Shown: positions 8,563-21,302 of the stretch, piece by piece
Layout of the letters: each line of letters opens with the position of its first letter
Numbering within the stretch: position 1 is the stretch's first letter
Program-made: the position numbers and the translations under genes
NCBI RefSeq assembly: GCF_023276435.1
Contig: NZ_JALLPO010000006.1
Location: 1 to 64,000, forward strand
Direction: 5' to 3'
DNA length: 64,000 nt
Source of the DNA: Sphaerisporangium perillae
GTDB lineage: Bacteria; Actinomycetota; Actinomycetes; Streptosporangiales; Streptosporangiaceae
The notes under the pieces: generated by a model
What the model saw: the letters and a program-made list of their open reading frames with translations, nothing else
What the model was told of the DNA's origin: nothing
Databases searched by the model: none

Positions 8563-9330
8563 TCACAGATCGAGCGCGAAGGGGCGGCCGTTGCCGCGGA
8601 AGTGGCCGACGTTGACGCACTCGGTGCGGCCGATGCGGGTGCGCGCTGCCAGCGGCTGGTGCACGTGGCCGAACAGGGCGTACCGGGGCTGGGTGGCCTT
8701 GATCGCCTCCAGCGTCGCCTCGCTCCCCCGCTCGAAACGCCGGGCCACCACGTCGTACAGCAGGTCGGGCACGGCGGGCGGGATGTGACAGCAGAGCACG
8801 TCGACGGCGCCGACCGCCTCCACCTTGCGGGCGAACTCCTCCTCGTCGATCTCGTTGGGGGTGCGGTAGCGGGTGCGCAGGCCGCCTCCGACGAACCCGA
8901 AGGTGAGCCCGCCAATCTCCACGGTCTGGCCGTCGAGCACGTGGTGGCCGTCCCTGATGTGGTCGCTCCAGAGGCGGGGCAGGTCGACGTTGCCGTAGGT
9001 GAGGTAGGCGGGCGTCGGCATCGCGGCGAAGATGCGGGCGTACTGGTCGCGGACGGCCCGCTCGATGTGCTCGCGCGGCTCGCCGCCGAGTGTCGCCCAG
9101 AGCCCGGCCGACATGCTCCGCGCCTCCTCGAAGCGGCCGGCCGTGCGCAGCCCGATGAACTCCGAGGCGCGCTCTGCGCCGAACAGGTCGGCGAAGATGC
9201 CCTGGGAGTGGTCGGCGTAGTCGACGAAGAGGATCAGGTCGCCGAGGCAGATGAGCGCGTCGGCGCCGTCCGCGGCACGGGCGAGGGCGTCCGCGCGCCC
9301 GTGGACGTCACTGACGACATGGACCCGCAT
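8563..9330 (-). CDS. Calcineurin-like metallophosphoesterase
   Basis: A 255-residue binuclear metallophosphoesterase. The family signature is complete: SDVHGR at the N-terminus, CLGDLI, YGNVD (the GN-D/H motif), CCHIPP and the terminal GHVHQP. The start is placed at ATG 9330 because the first beta strand (MRVHVVSDVHG) begins there; longer forms would add an unrelated basic tail. The substrate is unknown. It is divergent from the acyl-CoA ligase gene, with 232 bp between them that must hold both promoters. Confidence 0.87.
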   Translation of the reverse strand: MRVHVVSDVHGRADALARAADGADALICLGDLILFVDYADHSQGIFADLFGAERASEFIGLRTAGRFEEARSMSAGLWATLGGEPREHIERAVRDQYARIFAAMPTPAYLTYGNVDLPRLWSDHIRDGHHVLDGQTVEIGGLTFGFVGGGLRTRYRTPNEIDEEEFARKVEAVGAVDVLCCHIPPAVPDLLYDVVARRFERGSEATLEAIKATQPRYALFGHVHQPLAARTRIGRTECVNVGHFRGNGRPFALDL

Positions 9331-9562
9331 GAGGCACATCGTAGTACTCGCCCTTTTAGCAACCGATCGCTTGGCGTGGCCGGCGACGACACACGAACCG
9401 AACCGGCGCGGTCGCTCCGACCCGCCAGATGACACTGATAGCGTGGATTTGCCCTTGATAAAGGCGCGGTGACGGATCTACCGGAGCATTGGCCCGACAC
9501 GGTAGCGTCCAGGCAGCCTTCAGGGAGAAAGAGCCTCCGGGCGTGCATTCGAAGGAGTGACC

Positions 9563-11362
9563 GTGCGCGAATACAGCGTTCCCGTGCTGGTGGACGTGCC
9601 GCCGTCCGCCAACTGCGCCGACATCGTATTCGAGCGCAGCGAGCAGGAGCCGAGCGCCGTCGCGATCAGCCGCAAGGTCGGCGACGCGTGGACCCCGGTC
9701 ACCGCCTCGGAGTTCCGCGACCAGGTCGCCGGCGTGGCCAAGGGCCTCATCGACGCCGGCATCGAAGCGGGCGACCGGGTGGCGCTCATGTCGCGCACCC
9801 GCTACGAGTGGACGGTCGTCGACTACGCGATCTGGGCCGCGGGAGCGGTCAGCGTGCCGATCTACGAGACCTCCTCGGCCGACCAGGTGCACTGGATCCT
9901 CACCGACAGCGGCGCCAAGGGCGTGATCGTCGAGACCGAGGCGCACGAGCAGGAGGTCCGGCAGGCGCTCGAGGACATCTCCGACAAGCCCGCCATGTGG
10001 CGCATCGACGCCGGCGCTCTCAGCGAGCTGACCGCGAGCGGCGCCGACGTCCCGGGGGAGACGCTGAAGGAGCGCCGCCTGGCCCGCGGCGGCCACGACC
10101 TGGCCACCATCATCTACACCTCCGGCACCACGGGACGCCCCAAGGGCTGCCGGCTCACGCACGACAACCTGCTGTTCACCGCGCGCAACGTGGCCAAGGG
10201 CCCGCTGGAGGCGCTCTTCGAGGTGGACGGCCGGGCCGCGCTGCTGTTCCTGCCGCTGGCCCACAGCTTCGCCCGTCTCATCGAGATCATCCTGCTCGAG
10301 ACCGGCACCGTGCTCGCCCACACCCCCAACATGAAGAACGTCGCGCCCGACCTGCAGTCGTTCAAGCCGACGTTCCTGCTCGGCGTGCCGCGCGTGTTCG
10401 AGAAGGTCTACAACTCCGCCGAGCTGAAGGCCTCGGCGGGCGGCGCGCTCAAAGGCAAGATCTTCCACCGGGCGGTCGAGGTCGCGATCGCGTGGAGCCG
10501 CGCCGAGAGCTCGGGCGGAGCGGGCGCGGGCCTGCGCCTCCAGCGCGCCCTGTACGACAGGCTGGTGTACGCCAAGCTCCGCGCGGCCACCGGCGGGCGG
10601 CTCACCGCCGCCGTGAGCGGCGGCTCGGCCCTCGGCGAGCGGCTCAGCAACTTCTTCAAGGGCGCGGGCATCGAGATCTTCGAGGGCTGGGGGCTCACCG
10701 AGACCTCCGCGCCCTCGGCGGTCAACATCCCCGGAGCCAACAAGATCGGCACCGTCGGCAAGCCGTTCCCCGGCGTGACCATCGCCGTCGCCGAGGACGG
10801 CGAGGTGCTGGTCAAGGGCCGCCACGTCTTCGACGGCTACTGGAACAACGACAAGGCCACCGCCGAGGCCATCGACGCGGACGGCTGGTTCCACACCGGC
10901 GACGTCGGCGTGCTGGACGCCGACGGCTACCTGCGCATCACCGGCAGGAAGAAGGAGATCATCGTCACGGCCGCGGGCAAGAACGTCGCCCCCGCGCCCA
11001 TGGAGGACCGCATCCGCGCCCACCCGCTGGTCAGCCAGGCCATGGTGATCGGTGACGACAGGCCGTTCATCGCGGCGCTGGTGACGCTGGACCCCGAGGC
11101 CCTGGAGCAATGGAAGGAGGCCAACGGAAAGTCCGGCGCCTCCGGTGCTCAGCTCTGCTCCGACCCCGCCGTGATCGCCGCCGTCCAGCGGGCGGTGGAC
11201 GAGGCCAACATCATGGTCTCCAAGGCCGAGCAGGTGAAGAAGTTCGTGATCCTCGACACCGACTTCACCGAGGAGAGCGGTCACCTCACCCCCTCGCTCA
11301 AGATCAAGCGCAACCTGGTGCTGCGCGACTTCGCCAAGGACATCGACGCCCTCTACGGCTGA
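9563..11362 (+). CDS. Long-chain acyl-CoA synthetase (FadD15-like)
   Basis: A 599-residue AMP-forming acyl-CoA ligase that activates fatty acids to acyl-CoA. It shows the P-loop motif [14 protein letters not shown], then GWGLTET in the A5 region, HTGDVG (A7) and [17 protein letters not shown] (A8/A10 hinge and lysine region). It matches the long-chain AMP-dependent group that includes mycobacterial FadD15. An AAGGAG site sits 5 bases before the GTG at 9563; a GTG at 9557 overlaps that site and is unlikely. The neighbours, PimB' and an ArsA/SRPBCC operon, resemble the FadD15 neighbourhood in Mycobacterium. Confidence 0.92.
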   Translation: MREYSVPVLVDVPPSANCADIVFERSEQEPSAVAISRKVGDAWTPVTASEFRDQVAGVAKGLIDAGIEAGDRVALMSRTRYEWTVVDYAIWAAGAVSVPIYETSSADQVHWILTDSGAKGVIVETEAHEQEVRQALEDISDKPAMWRIDAGALSELTASGADVPGETLKERRLARGGHDLATIIYTSGTTGRPKGCRLTHDNLLFTARNVAKGPLEALFEVDGRAALLFLPLAHSFARLIEIILLETGTVLAHTPNMKNVAPDLQSFKPTFLLGVPRVFEKVYNSAELKASAGGALKGKIFHRAVEVAIAWSRAESSGGAGAGLRLQRALYDRLVYAKLRAATGGRLTAAVSGGSALGERLSNFFKGAGIEIFEGWGLTETSAPSAVNIPGANKIGTVGKPFPGVTIAVAEDGEVLVKGRHVFDGYWNNDKATAEAIDADGWFHTGDVGVLDADGYLRITGRKKEIIVTAAGKNVAPAPMEDRIRAHPLVSQAMVIGDDRPFIAALVTLDPEALEQWKEANGKSGASGAQLCSDPAVIAAVQRAVDEANIMVSKAEQVKKFVILDTDFTEESGHLTPSLKIKRNLVLRDFAKDIDALYG

Positions 11363-11471
11363 GGTCGCCCCCCGGGCCACATGACCTGGGCCACCACAAG
11401 AGGTCATCGATGCTGCAAGCACGTCTATACGATGGCTTGGCCATACATTGGCCTCGACTCAGAGGGTGGAC

Positions 11472-15773
<4,302 letters not shown>

Positions 15774-15805
15774 GACACCGTGGCGGGCCGCAGGCCGATG
15801 CCGGC

Positions 15806-16990
15806 TCAGCTGAGGTTCTCGGCGGAGCCGGTTTCGGGGACGCCGGGGGTGGCGAGCAGGGTGGCAAAGCGGTCGGCGACGAGGTCCCAGTGCCATTCGC
15901 GTTCGATCCAGGCCCGTCCCCGCCTGCCCATCTCGCGGGCGCGGTCGGGGTCGCGGAGCAGCCCGACCAGGGCGGCGGCCACCTGGTCGGGGTCGCAGCC
16001 GTCCACGACCACGCCCGTCTCGCCGGGAAGGACCGCGTCGGGCGCGCCGCCGGAGGCGCCCGCCACGACCGGCAACCCGGTCGCGGACGCCTCCAGGTAC
16101 ACGATGCCGAGGCCCTCCACGTCCAGGCCCTTGAGCCGGGTACGGCACGGCATGGCGAACACGTCACCGGCGTCGTAGTAGGCGGGCAGGCTGCTCCACG
16201 GCACCGACCCGGTCACGATGACCGAGCCGCCCAGGCCGCGCGAGCCGATCGACTGCTCCAGCGCCTTGCGGGACGGCCCACCGCCGACCAGCAGGAGCAC
16301 GGCGTCGGGCACCTCCCGCAGCACCGCCGGCCAGCAGCGGACCAGCGTGTCCTGGCCCTTGCGCGGGACCAGCCGGGAGACGCACACCACCACGGGCCGG
16401 TTGCCGATTCCCAGCGACATCCGCACCTCGGCGCCGCCGGCCCCGGGATGGAAGACCTCGGTGTCCACGCCCGGCGCCAGCCGTACGAGCCGGGCGGGGG
16501 GCATCACCGTGGCGAGCCGCTGCCGGGTGTAGTCGCCGAGGTAGGTGATCACGTCCGCGTGGGAGCCGATCCTCGCGAGCAGACCGCGTGCCAGGGGCAC
16601 GCCGGCCCAGGCGGCCTCGTGCCCGTGGGTCAGCATGATCACTCGCTCGGCCCCCGCCGCGCGCACGGCGGGGGCGAGCAGCCCGAGCGGCGCCGCCGCG
16701 CCGAACACGACCGTGTCACACCCCTGCGACCGGACCAGCTCCGCCGCCCGCCTGGCCACATCGGGGACGGGCAGCATCAGGGAGCCGGCGTGCCGCACGA
16801 CGGGGTACGGCTGGCGCGCGTCGAACTCCTCGCACCCGGGCCAGCGGGAGGCGTACACGATCACCGAGCCGGGCGGCCGCCGCACGGCGAGCGCGTGCAC
16901 GAACGCCTGGATGCCGCCGGGGCGCGGCGGGAAGTCGTTGGTCACGACCAGCGTCTTGGGTCGCGTGGGGCCGCGCTCGGGCCGGATCAC
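15806..16990 (-). CDS. pimB: GT4 mannosyltransferase, PimB'-like
   Basis: A 394-residue GT-B glycosyltransferase of family GT4. It closely resembles the GDP-mannose-dependent phosphatidylinositol monomannoside alpha-1,6-mannosyltransferase PimB'. Supporting motifs are the N-terminal NDFPPRPGGIQ loop, HGHE, SRLVPRKGQD at the start of the C-domain, and the nucleotide-sugar site E-G-L-G-I-V-Y-L-E-A (EX7E). It would act at the inner face of the membrane in PIM/lipoglycan synthesis. The GTG start overlaps the stop of the M48 protease gene (GTGA). It converges on the hybrid kinase gene with only 32 bp between stops. In mycobacteria PimB' also sits next to fadD15. Specificity is inferred from family and context. 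Confidence 0.85.
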   Translation of the reverse strand: MIRPERGPTRPKTLVVTNDFPPRPGGIQAFVHALAVRRPPGSVIVYASRWPGCEEFDARQPYPVVRHAGSLMLPVPDVARRAAELVRSQGCDTVVFGAAAPLGLLAPAVRAAGAERVIMLTHGHEAAWAGVPLARGLLARIGSHADVITYLGDYTRQRLATVMPPARLVRLAPGVDTEVFHPGAGGAEVRMSLGIGNRPVVVCVSRLVPRKGQDTLVRCWPAVLREVPDAVLLLVGGGPSRKALEQSIGSRGLGGSVIVTGSVPWSSLPAYYDAGDVFAMPCRTRLKGLDVEGLGIVYLEASATGLPVVAGASGGAPDAVLPGETGVVVDGCDPDQVAAALVGLLRDPDRAREMGRRGRAWIEREWHWDLVADRFATLLATPGVPETGSAENLS

Positions 16991-18282
16991 GGTTCCGGCA
17001 TGCCGTTCAGGCGGGCCCAGGAGCGCGCCAGGGCCAAGCGCTGCGGGGTCGTGGGGTGGGAGGCGTACATGAGGTACTCGAACGCGTCCGGCGACAGGTC
17101 GGAGATGTTGGTCACGGCCAGCCGTCTCTGCATCGCGGCGAACGTGACGGGGTCGCGGGTGAGGTCGAGCGCGTGGACGTCGGCCCTGGCCTCGATCTGG
17201 CGGCTGACGAGGTTCTCGGCCGGTCCGGACAGCACGGTCGCGAGGCTCATCAGGCCGAGCAGGAGCCCCACCGCCCGGGGGTCGCCCACCGACCGCACTC
17301 CCGTCCGGCGCCTGAGGGCGGGGAGCGAGGTCACCAGGTAGAGCAGGCACGCGCCGGCGGCGGCTCCGAGCCCGCCGATCATCGTCCCGTAGAGGACGTC
17401 GCCGCGCTTGGCGTGGCCGAGTTCGTGCGCGACGATCAGCTCGACCTCGTTCGCGGGGGCGCGCAGCAGCGTGTCGTAGAGGACGATGCGGCGCGTCGCG
17501 CCGAAGCCCGAGACGTACGCGTTGAGCGCCGTGGTCCTGCGTGAGGCGTCCGCGACCAGCACGTCGTCGACCGGGACGCCGTCGCGGCTCGCCATGGCGA
17601 TCAGGTCGGTGCGGAGCCGTCCCTGCGGGAGGGGCGTGAAGTCGTTGAACAGCGGTTCGACGACGACCGGATAGACGAACGACGCCACGACGGTGAGCAG
17701 GAACGCCCCGGCCGCCGCGGGGATCCACCAGGTGCGCGGCCGGCGCCGCGCCAGCCAGACGACGGCGAGCACCATGATCGCGACGAGGATGGTCTGGACG
17801 CCGAAGTTCTTGAGCCGGTCGGCGGACCATTCGCCCCAGTGCTGGGTGGACAGGCCGTACTCCCGCAGGCGCGTCTCGTACAACATGCCGAGCGGCCATT
17901 TGATCAGCAGGCTGACGCCCGAGAGCGCGAGGACGCCGAGCAGGGTGCGCGCCCACCACGGCCCCTTGAGACGGCCCACCAGCCATGCCCCGAAGGGCGT
18001 CAGGACCAGCACGCCCGCGACGACGAGCGTCACCGCGAGCGACAGGTACACCGGGACGTTGACGGCGGCGTCGAAGGCCCCGGCCCGCGCGATCTGCCCG
18101 GGGCTGAAGTCGCGCGCGGGGTCGGCCGCCACGGCCGGGGCGTCGCGCAACGGGTCCCACGGCGTCGTGACGGCCACCACGGCGGCCAGCGCCGCGCCCA
18201 GCACCACCAGGGCGACCCCCGCGGCCCGCAGCCCCGTGCCCGTCTCTGTGCGCCCGCCGGTGCCCTCGATCAACCTCGCCAC
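16987..18282 (-). CDS. Integral membrane M48 metalloprotease (Ste24/CAAX protease 1-like)
   Basis: A 431-residue membrane zinc protease. It has several hydrophobic segments: one near the N-terminus, a group between about 75 and 190, and a pair after the active site. The zinc motif VAHELGHAKRGD and the downstream third ligand in EARADVHALD match peptidase family M48, Ste24 branch. Such enzymes cleave membrane-associated or lipidated proteins. Bacterial members are poorly studied and the substrate is unknown. The gene overlaps pimB by 4 bp, so the two are co-translated. Another M48 enzyme, HtpX, lies at 60412-61317 but is much smaller and belongs to a different subgroup. Confidence 0.87.
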   Translation of the reverse strand: MARLIEGTGGRTETGTGLRAAGVALVVLGAALAAVVAVTTPWDPLRDAPAVAADPARDFSPGQIARAGAFDAAVNVPVYLSLAVTLVVAGVLVLTPFGAWLVGRLKGPWWARTLLGVLALSGVSLLIKWPLGMLYETRLREYGLSTQHWGEWSADRLKNFGVQTILVAIMVLAVVWLARRRPRTWWIPAAAGAFLLTVVASFVYPVVVEPLFNDFTPLPQGRLRTDLIAMASRDGVPVDDVLVADASRRTTALNAYVSGFGATRRIVLYDTLLRAPANEVELIVAHELGHAKRGDVLYGTMIGGLGAAAGACLLYLVTSLPALRRRTGVRSVGDPRAVGLLLGLMSLATVLSGPAENLVSRQIEARADVHALDLTRDPVTFAAMQRRLAVTNISDLSPDAFEYLMYASHPTTPQRLALARSWARLNGMPEP

Positions 18283-18348
18283 GCGATCAGCCTCGCCACC
18301 TCGTCCGTCCCCTCTCCCATACGCCCCCCCGCCGCTCTCCCGCCGTTC

Positions 18349-19230
18349 TCACGCGAGCTGTCGCCGGACGTACTCGCGCCACGCGGCGGTGAACTCCTCC
18401 TCGCTCATCCCGAGCGTCCGGGTGAGCGCGGTGTCCGGGTCGCCTCGCCTTGACTCACGGTAGAGGGTCACGAGCGCGCGCTCGCCGAAGCGCCCGGCGA
18501 CATACCGGCAGGCGAGCCACGCCTCCTCGTACGCCTGCGCCAGCCGTGCGGAGCCGGCGGCGAACGCGCCGGGGCCGGGGAGCGCCTCGGGCGGCGCCCC
18601 GGCGCGCACCTCCTCGGCCAGCTCGGCGGCGGCGCGGGCCACGGGGAGCCCGGCGTGGAGGTAGCCCACGTAGTCGGCGAACCCCTCCACCAGCCACTTG
18701 GGAGTGCGCCCGTCCATCGCGGCTCCCATGGCGACGTGCGTGAGCTCGTGGGCGAGGACGACGTCGCGTCCGGTGCCGGTCAGGCGGGCGAACGAGCGCG
18801 GCTCGACGATCACGTGGTCGGCGGCGGCCACCGCCGCGAGGCCGCCCACGGCCGCGGGCGCGGCGAGCGCGGCCGCCTGCTCGGTGGTCGCGGGCACCAG
18901 GATCAGCGGGCGCACGGGCCCGGCGACGCGGGCGACGATCAGGCTCGCGCGGTCGGCCCGGCGGGCGAGATCGGCCAGGCCGAGGGGTCCCGGGGCGCCG
19001 GCCGCCTCCGGGGACGGATCCCCGCGGCCGGGAGTGACGGCGTCGGCTCGGGCCGTCGCGGCCACGACCAGCAGGGAACGCTCGCCGGGGATGATCCGCG
19101 CTCCCGCCCAGATCTCCGGATGCTCCCCGATCAGCGCGTCCGCGCGCCGTCGCAGGTCGTCGGTGGCGACGGGACCCGTCAAGGCGGCCAGCAACCCTGC
19201 CAGGACGGCCCAGAGCCACACGACGCGCAT
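18349..19230 (-). CDS. Secreted gluzincin-type (peptidase MA-like) metalloprotease
   Basis: A 293-residue protein with an N-terminal hydrophobic segment (signal peptide or anchor, residues 3-20). The region around residues 165-190 has LAHELTHVAMG followed by KWLVEGFADYVGY, that is HEXXH plus a downstream Glu in (W)LxEG(F/L)A. This is the zinc site of peptidase MA-like gluzincins. The second half is helical and ends in a basic helix. No substrate can be named. It is 66 bp upstream of the M48 protease gene on the same strand and may be transcribed with it and pimB. Confidence 0.75.
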   Translation of the reverse strand: MRVVWLWAVLAGLLAALTGPVATDDLRRRADALIGEHPEIWAGARIIPGERSLLVVAATARADAVTPGRGDPSPEAAGAPGPLGLADLARRADRASLIVARVAGPVRPLILVPATTEQAAALAAPAAVGGLAAVAAADHVIVEPRSFARLTGTGRDVVLAHELTHVAMGAAMDGRTPKWLVEGFADYVGYLHAGLPVARAAAELAEEVRAGAPPEALPGPGAFAAGSARLAQAYEEAWLACRYVAGRFGERALVTLYRESRRGDPDTALTRTLGMSEEEFTAAWREYVRRQLA

Positions 19231-19334
19231 GCGGGCAATCTACCGCCGGGGTACGACGGCGCCCCCCGGCGGGAAAGCGCGAGCGCGGAGAACCACGTGC
19301 GGAGCCGGGGAGGACATGAAGGCGGACAGAGATG

Positions 19335-19385
19335 CGTGCAGGCCCCGGCCGCCCCAGGGGGGAGGAGGCGGACGGGGCCTGCACG
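19335..19385 (-). terminator. Hairpin downstream of the riboswitch-controlled hydrolase
   Basis: A 13-bp stem (CGTGCAGGCCCCG paired with CGGGGCCTGCACG) about 76 bp past the stop of the gene at 19462-20163. It probably ends that transcript on the minus strand. Confidence 0.55.
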
Positions 19386-19461
19386 GCGGTGCGTGGTCAG
19401 CGTGCGTGTGGGGGTGCTTCTCGGGAACGGTCTCCTGGGAAGTGGTCCCCCGGCACGGGGA

Positions 19462-20163
19462 TCACGCGCCGGGGCGCACGGCTCCGACGAAGGAGGCCTT
19501 GCGGTAGCCGGACAGCTTCTCGATCCGCACCCGCGTGCCGCTGTGCGGGGAGTGGATCATCTTGCCGTGGCCGACGTACATCCCGACGTGGCCGAGGCCG
19601 TAGAAGAACATCAGGTCGCCCGGCTTGAGGTTCTTCCAGGAGACCTTCTTCTTCACGGAGCGGAACTGGCTGGCCGCGACGCGAGGAAGCTTCACGCCGG
19701 CCTTGCGCCAGGCGTACAGGACGAGGCCGGAGCAGTCGAACGCGCCCGGGCCGCTGGCACCCCAGCGGTAGGGGTCGCCGATCTGCTTCTTGGCCACCGA
19801 GACGGCCGTGTGCGCCTTGATCTTCTGCTTGGCGGCCTTGCTCAGCTTGGCGGAGCTCTTGGACTTGCTCGCCGTGGCGGTGCTCTGTGTGGTGCTCGAG
19901 GTGGTGGTGCTCGCCGCCTCGACCAGGTTCACCGAGCCGGCGGCCTCACCCGGCTGGGCGGAGGCCGGCGCCTCGTTCGACCTGGCCGGACCGTAGACGG
20001 TACCCGGGTCACCGATGCTCTGCGCGGTGGTCGCCGTGGCGGCATCAGCCGCCGTCGCCTGTGTCGCGACCGCCCCAACGGAGGCCGTCATGGTGAGCAC
20101 GACCCCGCCGAGAGAGATGCGGGCAATGCGCGACAGACGAGGGTTTTGGGTGGTGCTGGACAG
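19462..20163 (-). CDS. Secreted NlpC/P60 cell-wall hydrolase with apparent CTG start
   Basis: A 233-residue C40 endopeptidase. The C-terminal 110 residues hold the complete catalytic set: AFDCSGLVLYAW (Cys), GLGHVGMYVG (His) and KMIHSPHSG. The middle is a Ser/Thr/Ala-rich linker and a Lys-rich segment. The first GTG in frame (20100) falls inside the signal peptide and would remove its basic N-region. Reading upstream, the frame stays open to a stop near 20201 with no ATG, GTG or TTG. A perfect AAGGAG (20169-20174) stands 5 bases before a CTG at 20163, and translation from there gives a full signal peptide (PRLSRIARISLGGVV and onward). I therefore choose CTG. The gene sits behind a c-di-AMP riboswitch and a CRP-type site. 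Confidence 0.88.
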   Translation of the reverse strand: MSSTTQNPRLSRIARISLGGVVLTMTASVGAVATQATAADAATATTAQSIGDPGTVYGPARSNEAPASAQPGEAAGSVNLVEAASTTTSSTTQSTATASKSKSSAKLSKAAKQKIKAHTAVSVAKKQIGDPYRWGASGPGAFDCSGLVLYAWRKAGVKLPRVAASQFRSVKKKVSWKNLKPGDLMFFYGLGHVGMYVGHGKMIHSPHSGTRVRIEKLSGYRKASFVGAVRPGA

Positions 20164-20189
20164 GATCGCTCCTTGATTCTTCCACTGAC

Positions 20190-20327
20190 GCCTACCGGGT
20201 TAGCTGACGGATTCGGGCATGGAAGTCGCCCTACAGCGCCATAGGCGCTGATTCACCCCCTGAGCCCACATTTGGGATCAATTGGGTCCCCGGTTCCGCG
20301 CTCCTTGCCGCACGGATTCGGCAGGTC
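20190..20327 (-). ncRNA. ydaO-type c-di-AMP riboswitch
   Basis: Read on the minus strand, the conserved ydaO/yuaA landmarks occur in order: CTGCCGAATCCG, GGAACCGGGG, GGGGTGAATC, a GCGCC-TAT-GGCGC hairpin, TAGGGCGA, CCCGAATCCGTCAGCTAACC and GGTAGGC. P1 is formed by CCTGCC (20320-20325) with GGTAGG (20191-20196). The 3' end is about 15 bases before the AAGGAG of the hydrolase gene. Riboswitches of this class bind cyclic di-AMP and usually lower expression. In actinobacteria they are known upstream of wall hydrolases such as rpfA. Confidence 0.93.
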
Positions 20328-20560
20328 ACCGCCCTCTGCGGTCCTGATTCGTCCTTACTCGATGACGGTGACCATTGGATTGTTCTGCTGCCGCCCATCG
20401 ATCATGACCGGCTTCATCGCGACGGCATGGCGTGCTCGCCGCGGCCCAGAAGCTACACAGATCCCCAAATTGAGGCAAAGTCGTGACCAAGAAATGGAGA
20501 TCAAATAAGGGGGTGGTGAACCAGGAAACCCCTGCATATCAAGCGCCTCTGTTACTTAAA

Positions 20561-20576
20561 TGTGATTCCCCTCACA
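20561..20576. promoter_or_regulatory. Perfect CRP-type palindrome
   Basis: TGTGA-N6-TCACA with both half-sites intact. On the minus strand a GATATG hexamer (20535-20540) lies about 28 bases from the centre. That fits a class II CRP-activated promoter for the riboswitch transcript. The promoter is inferred; the palindrome is seen directly. Confidence 0.65.
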
Positions 20577-20600
20577 TGTCCTGAAACGAGACCGTTCGCG

Positions 20601-20627
20601 AGTCACATCAGTCACACCAGTCACAGA
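20601..20627. repeat. Three tandem 9-bp AGTCACAnn repeats
   Basis: AGTCACATC, AGTCACACC and AGTCACAGA follow one another without gaps. They are direct repeats containing the TCACA half-site of the palindrome at 20561-20576, and lie 25 bp further upstream of the hydrolase promoter region. Confidence 0.6.
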
Positions 20628-20663
20628 AGTTAACGATCTTGCAGCCGGCACGACGTCCCGAGA

Positions 20664-20697
20664 TGCGCAATGGTTCTTTAGCAATAGTCATTGCGCA
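20664..20697. promoter_or_regulatory. Inverted repeat, candidate operator of the ArsR-type regulator
   Basis: TGCGCAATG (20664-20672) and CATTGCGCA (20689-20697) form a perfect 9-bp inverted repeat with 16 bp between. Its right arm ends 29 bases before the start of the regulator gene. Self-repression through this site is an inference from position. Confidence 0.5.
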
Positions 20698-20726
20698 AGC
20701 GTCATTGTGCATGTCACGCTGGTGGC

Positions 20727-21302
20727 ATGGATCACAAGGAAGTGCGTCAGATCACCGACTCGAAGGTGCTCGCCGTGCTCGCCCACCCCCTGCGGCGACG
20801 GCTCATGGACGCCCTGAAGGTCTACGGCCCCTGCACCGCCAGCATGCTGGCCGAGCACACCGGCCAGGCGGTCGCCAACGCCAGCCACCACCTGCGCATG
20901 CTGGCCGCGAGCGACCTGATCGAGGAGGCGCCGGAGCTCGCCCGTGACCGGCGCGAGCGGTGGTGGCGGCTGACCTCCGCCGAGCTGCGCTGGACCACGT
21001 CCGACTTCGGCGGCGACCCGGCCACGGCCGCCATCGCCAACGCGGCCGCCTCCATCAACCTCGACCACCATGTGGGCCTGGTCCGCGCCTGGTACGCCGC
21101 CGGTGAGGAAGAGCGGGAGGCGTGGCAGGACGCCCCCTTCTCCACCGACAAGTGGCTGCGGCTGACCCCCGCGGAGCTGGCCGAGTTCGAACAGCAGGTC
21201 CTCGCCCTGTTCCACCGGTGGGCCACCCGGGAGATCCCCGACGACGGGCGGCACCGCGACCCGGTGTTCGTCTTCGCCTTCGGCGTGCCGGGGCAGCCGT
21301 GA
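20727..21302 (+). CDS. ArsR-like winged-helix transcription regulator
   Basis: A 191-residue regulator of the ArsR/HTH_20 type common beside actinobacterial MFS genes. Residues about 5-90 form the winged helix: SKVLAVLAHPLRRRLMDAL, then CTASMLAEHTG and the recognition helix VANASHHLRML, followed by the wing. The C-terminal 100 residues are helical and probably sense a ligand. The start is ATG 20727 with a weak GGTGG site. The downstream MFS gene overlaps it by GTGA, so regulator and pump are co-translated. That arrangement suggests control of the pump by its own substrate. No metal-binding Cys pair is seen. Confidence 0.87.
   Translation: MDHKEVRQITDSKVLAVLAHPLRRRLMDALKVYGPCTASMLAEHTGQAVANASHHLRMLAASDLIEEAPELARDRRERWWRLTSAELRWTTSDFGGDPATAAIANAAASINLDHHVGLVRAWYAAGEEEREAWQDAPFSTDKWLRLTPAELAEFEQQVLALFHRWATREIPDDGRHRDPVFVFAFGVPGQP

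Noticed and set aside
15806-18160. A 784-codon form of the PimB'-like gene
   Set aside because: Everything upstream of GTG 16990 reads through the M48 protease gene in a wrong frame. The GTGA junction defines the start.
20328-20560. A second structured RNA between the riboswitch and the CRP-type site
   Set aside because: The stretch is relatively AT-rich with no conserved landmarks that I recognise. It is more likely plain 5' leader and promoter.
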